From NCBI GenBank assembly GCA_001770785.1, contig MERZ01000261.1, positions 1,088 through 8,636 of the forward strand: a stretch of 7,549 bases of DNA, read 5' to 3'. This document shows positions 6,204-7,549 of this stretch, piece after piece (the first letter of the stretch is position 1; each line of letters opens with the position of its first letter). Under the pieces are notes generated by a model, which did no database searches, was not told the origin of the DNA, and was given only the letters and a program-made list of their open reading frames with translations. Source of the stretch: Burkholderiales bacterium RIFCSPHIGHO2_12_FULL_61_11. Its GTDB lineage: Bacteria; Pseudomonadota; Gammaproteobacteria; Burkholderiales; Burkholderiaceae_C. Both the position numbers and the translations under genes were made by a program.

Positions 6204-6230
6204 AGGCCTGAACTGCTGCGGCTCAGGCCT
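6204..6230. terminator. Perfect inverted repeat between convergent lysR remnant and fghA
   Basis: AGGCCTGA at 6204-6211 and TCAGGCCT at 6223-6230 form a perfect 8-bp stem around an 11-base loop. The right arm contains the fghA stop codon (TGA on the - strand), placing the hairpin exactly at the end of the formaldehyde operon. No T-run follows on either strand, so it is not a classical intrinsic terminator. It may stabilise the mRNA 3' end or assist factor-dependent termination. Confidence 0.4.
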
Positions 6231-7080
6231 CAAGCAGGCGCGCGTGGTGTCCGATGTGGTCCGCCATAAAGGTCGCAATGAAGTAGTAACTGTGGTCGTA
6301 GCCCGCATGCCGACGCAGCGTCAGCGGCTGGCCCGCTGACGCACAGACTGCTTCAAACAAGTGCGGGTGCAGTTGCTCTGCCAGAAACGGATCGGCCAGA
6401 CCCTGGTCAATCAGGATGCCGCCGGGGAAGGGCGCGCTGGCCCTGCCGTTCATCAGCGCCGTGGCATCGTGCGCAAGCCAGCGGGATTCGTCGGCACCCA
6501 GGTAGCCGGCGAAGGCCTTGCGGCCCCATGGGCACTGGCTGGGTGCACAAATCGGCGCAAAGGCAGACACCGACTTGAAAAGGGCAGGGTGCCGAAGTGC
6601 CAGCGTCAAGGCGCCGTGTCCGCCCATGGAATGGCCAAAGATGCCGATACGCTCGACGTCCAGGGGCAAGGTGTTTGTGAGCAGCGGCAGCAATTCCGCT
6701 GTGAGGTAGCTCTCCATGCGGTAGTGGCTACTCCAAGGCGCTTGCGAGGCATCCAGATAAAACCCCGCGCCTGTGCCGAAATCCCAGCTCTCGGCTTCAC
6801 CCGGCACATTCGCACCGCGCGGGCTGGTGTCGGGCGCAATCAGGGCCAGGCCCAGCTCGGCGGCCATGCGCTGGGCGCCCGCCTTGACCATGAAGGTTTC
6901 CTCGGTGCAGGTCAGGCCCGCCAAATACAAAAGGGCAGGCACCTTGCCTTGCTCTGCCTGTGGCGGCAGAAAAACCGAGAAACGCATCGGCAGCCCGATC
7001 TCGCGTGAGGCGTGCTGGTAAAAACGCTGCACACCGCCAAAACAGGCGTGTTCGCTGAGCAGTTGGGGCGTGGAGTTCAT
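6223..7080 (-). CDS. fghA: S-formylglutathione hydrolase
   Basis: This cytosolic serine hydrolase splits S-formylglutathione into formate and glutathione, the second step of glutathione-dependent formaldehyde oxidation. The 285-residue alpha/beta-hydrolase of the esterase D family is full length. The nucleophile is Ser151 in GHSMGGHGA (149-157). The acid is in LIDQGLADPFL (Asp226 or, more likely, Asp230), and the base is His263 in GYDHSYYFIATF. Other hallmarks are YLAGLTCTEETF (52-63) and PDTSPRGANVPGE (83-95) with the oxyanion and substrate loop, followed by WDFGTGAGFYLDA. The ATG at 7080 lies 8 bp after the stop codon of the class III dehydrogenase on the same strand and has no strong Shine-Dalgarno sequence, which suggests translational coupling within one operon. 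The partner gene makes the functional call secure. The family is also called frmB in enterobacteria. Confidence 0.96.
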   Translation of the reverse strand: MNSTPQLLSEHACFGGVQRFYQHASREIGLPMRFSVFLPPQAEQGKVPALLYLAGLTCTEETFMVKAGAQRMAAELGLALIAPDTSPRGANVPGEAESWDFGTGAGFYLDASQAPWSSHYRMESYLTAELLPLLTNTLPLDVERIGIFGHSMGGHGALTLALRHPALFKSVSAFAPICAPSQCPWGRKAFAGYLGADESRWLAHDATALMNGRASAPFPGGILIDQGLADPFLAEQLHPHLFEAVCASAGQPLTLRRHAGYDHSYYFIATFMADHIGHHARLLEA

Positions 7081-7088
7081 GGCCGGGT

Positions 7089-7549
7089 TCAGAACAGGAC
7101 CACGCCGCGAATCGATTCGCCGCGCTTCATCAAGTCAAAACCCTTGTTGATGTCTTCCAGCGGCATGGTGTGGGTGATCAGGTCATCGATGTTGATCTTG
7201 CCTTCCATATACCAGTCGACGATTTTTGGCACATCGGTGCGGCCGCGTGCGCCGCCGAAGGCCGAGCCTTCCCACTTTCGGCCCGTCACCAGCTGGAAGG
7301 GGCGGGTGCTGATTTCGGCACCCGCTTCGGCCACGCCGATGATGATGCTTCGACCCCAACCCTTGTGCGTGCACTCCAGCGCCTGGCGCATCACCCTTGT
7401 GTTGCCGATGCACTCAAAGCTGTAGTCGGCGCCGCCGTCGGTCAGTTGCACGATGGCATCGACCACGTTTTCGACATTTTTCGGGTTGATGAAATGCGTC
7501 ATGCCGAATTTTCGGGCCATGGCTTCGCGTTCGGGGTTCAGGTCCACGC
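7089..7549 (-). CDS. frmA: S-(hydroxymethyl)glutathione dehydrogenase / class III alcohol dehydrogenase (5' part beyond window)
   Basis: This NAD-dependent, zinc-containing dehydrogenase oxidises S-hydroxymethylglutathione, formed spontaneously from formaldehyde and glutathione, to S-formylglutathione. About 153 C-terminal residues of the usual 370 or so are visible. The fragment begins at VDLNPEREAMARKFG, the end of the second Rossmann strand where the Asp binds the NAD ribose. It continues with THFINPKN, YSFECIGNTRVMRQALEC, HKGWG and FQLVTGRKWEGSAFGGARG, all characteristic of class III enzymes, and ends MKRGESIRGVVLF with TGA at 7089-7091. The N-terminal catalytic domain with its zinc ligands is off the edge. 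It is the upstream gene of a two-gene operon with the hydrolase, and any promoter lies outside the window. Also called adhC or gfaA-like in other genomes. Confidence 0.95.
   Translation of the reverse strand, partial: VDLNPEREAMARKFGMTHFINPKNVENVVDAIVQLTDGGADYSFECIGNTRVMRQALECTHKGWGRSIIIGVAEAGAEISTRPFQLVTGRKWEGSAFGGARGRTDVPKIVDWYMEGKINIDDLITHTMPLEDINKGFDLMKRGESIRGVVLF

Noticed and set aside
6361..7008. A 215-codon open frame on the + strand inside fghA.
   Set aside because: It is antisense to a complete catalytic-triad hydrolase and has no recognisable domain.
1..7549. CRISPR arrays, tRNA or rRNA genes, phage or transposase genes, defence or toxin-antitoxin systems.
   Set aside because: No repeat-spacer arrays, cloverleaf structures or matching protein motifs were seen. 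Almost all the DNA is accounted for by metabolic and envelope genes, and the largest spacer outside genes and remnants is about 110 bases.

Overview
The window looks like ordinary chromosomal DNA from a GC-rich betaproteobacterium, most likely Burkholderiales and probably Comamonadaceae (a Polaromonas/Rhodoferax-type organism). This rests on the style of the proteins (DmdC-like acyl-CoA dehydrogenase, Bug-family binding protein, glutathione-dependent formaldehyde pair) and on an AT-rich intergenic repeat built around GCTAT...ATAGC that I associate with that family. The assignment is inference from memory, not from a search.

Layout, left to right. On the + strand there is the 3' two-thirds of an acyl-CoA dehydrogenase (2-1237), a short spacer holding a palindromic repeat, a nitronate monooxygenase-like flavoprotein (1347-2300), and, 2 bp later, an integral-membrane acyltransferase of the acyltransferase-3 family (2303-3388). 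A convergent intergenic region carries a second, inverted copy of the same repeat. On the - strand follows a lipid A phosphoethanolamine transferase of the EptA family (3490-5202). Upstream of it is a TATAAT and a direct repeat of the kind bound by OmpR/PhoB-family response regulators. Next come two gene remnants joined tail-out: the C-terminal third of a Bug/TctC periplasmic binding protein (- strand, 5284 to about 5565) and the C-terminal two-thirds of a LysR regulator (+ strand, about 5560-6177). On the - strand at the right edge are S-formylglutathione hydrolase (6223-7080) and the C-terminal part of S-(hydroxymethyl)glutathione dehydrogenase (7089 to the edge).

How the genes work together. 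The right-hand pair is the glutathione-dependent formaldehyde detoxification operon: the dehydrogenase makes S-formylglutathione and the hydrolase releases formate and glutathione. The convergent acyltransferase and phosphoethanolamine transferase are both inner-membrane enzymes that decorate envelope molecules, though nothing shows that they are co-regulated. The left-hand dehydrogenase belongs to acyl-CoA catabolism, and the neighbouring flavoprotein has an uncertain substrate.

I found no RNA genes, CRISPR array, insertion sequence or phage genes, and I do not see a previously undescribed multi-gene system. The most interesting items are the deletion scar that fuses the bug and lysR remnants, the pair of inverted intergenic repeats, and the candidate response-regulator box in front of the eptA-like gene.
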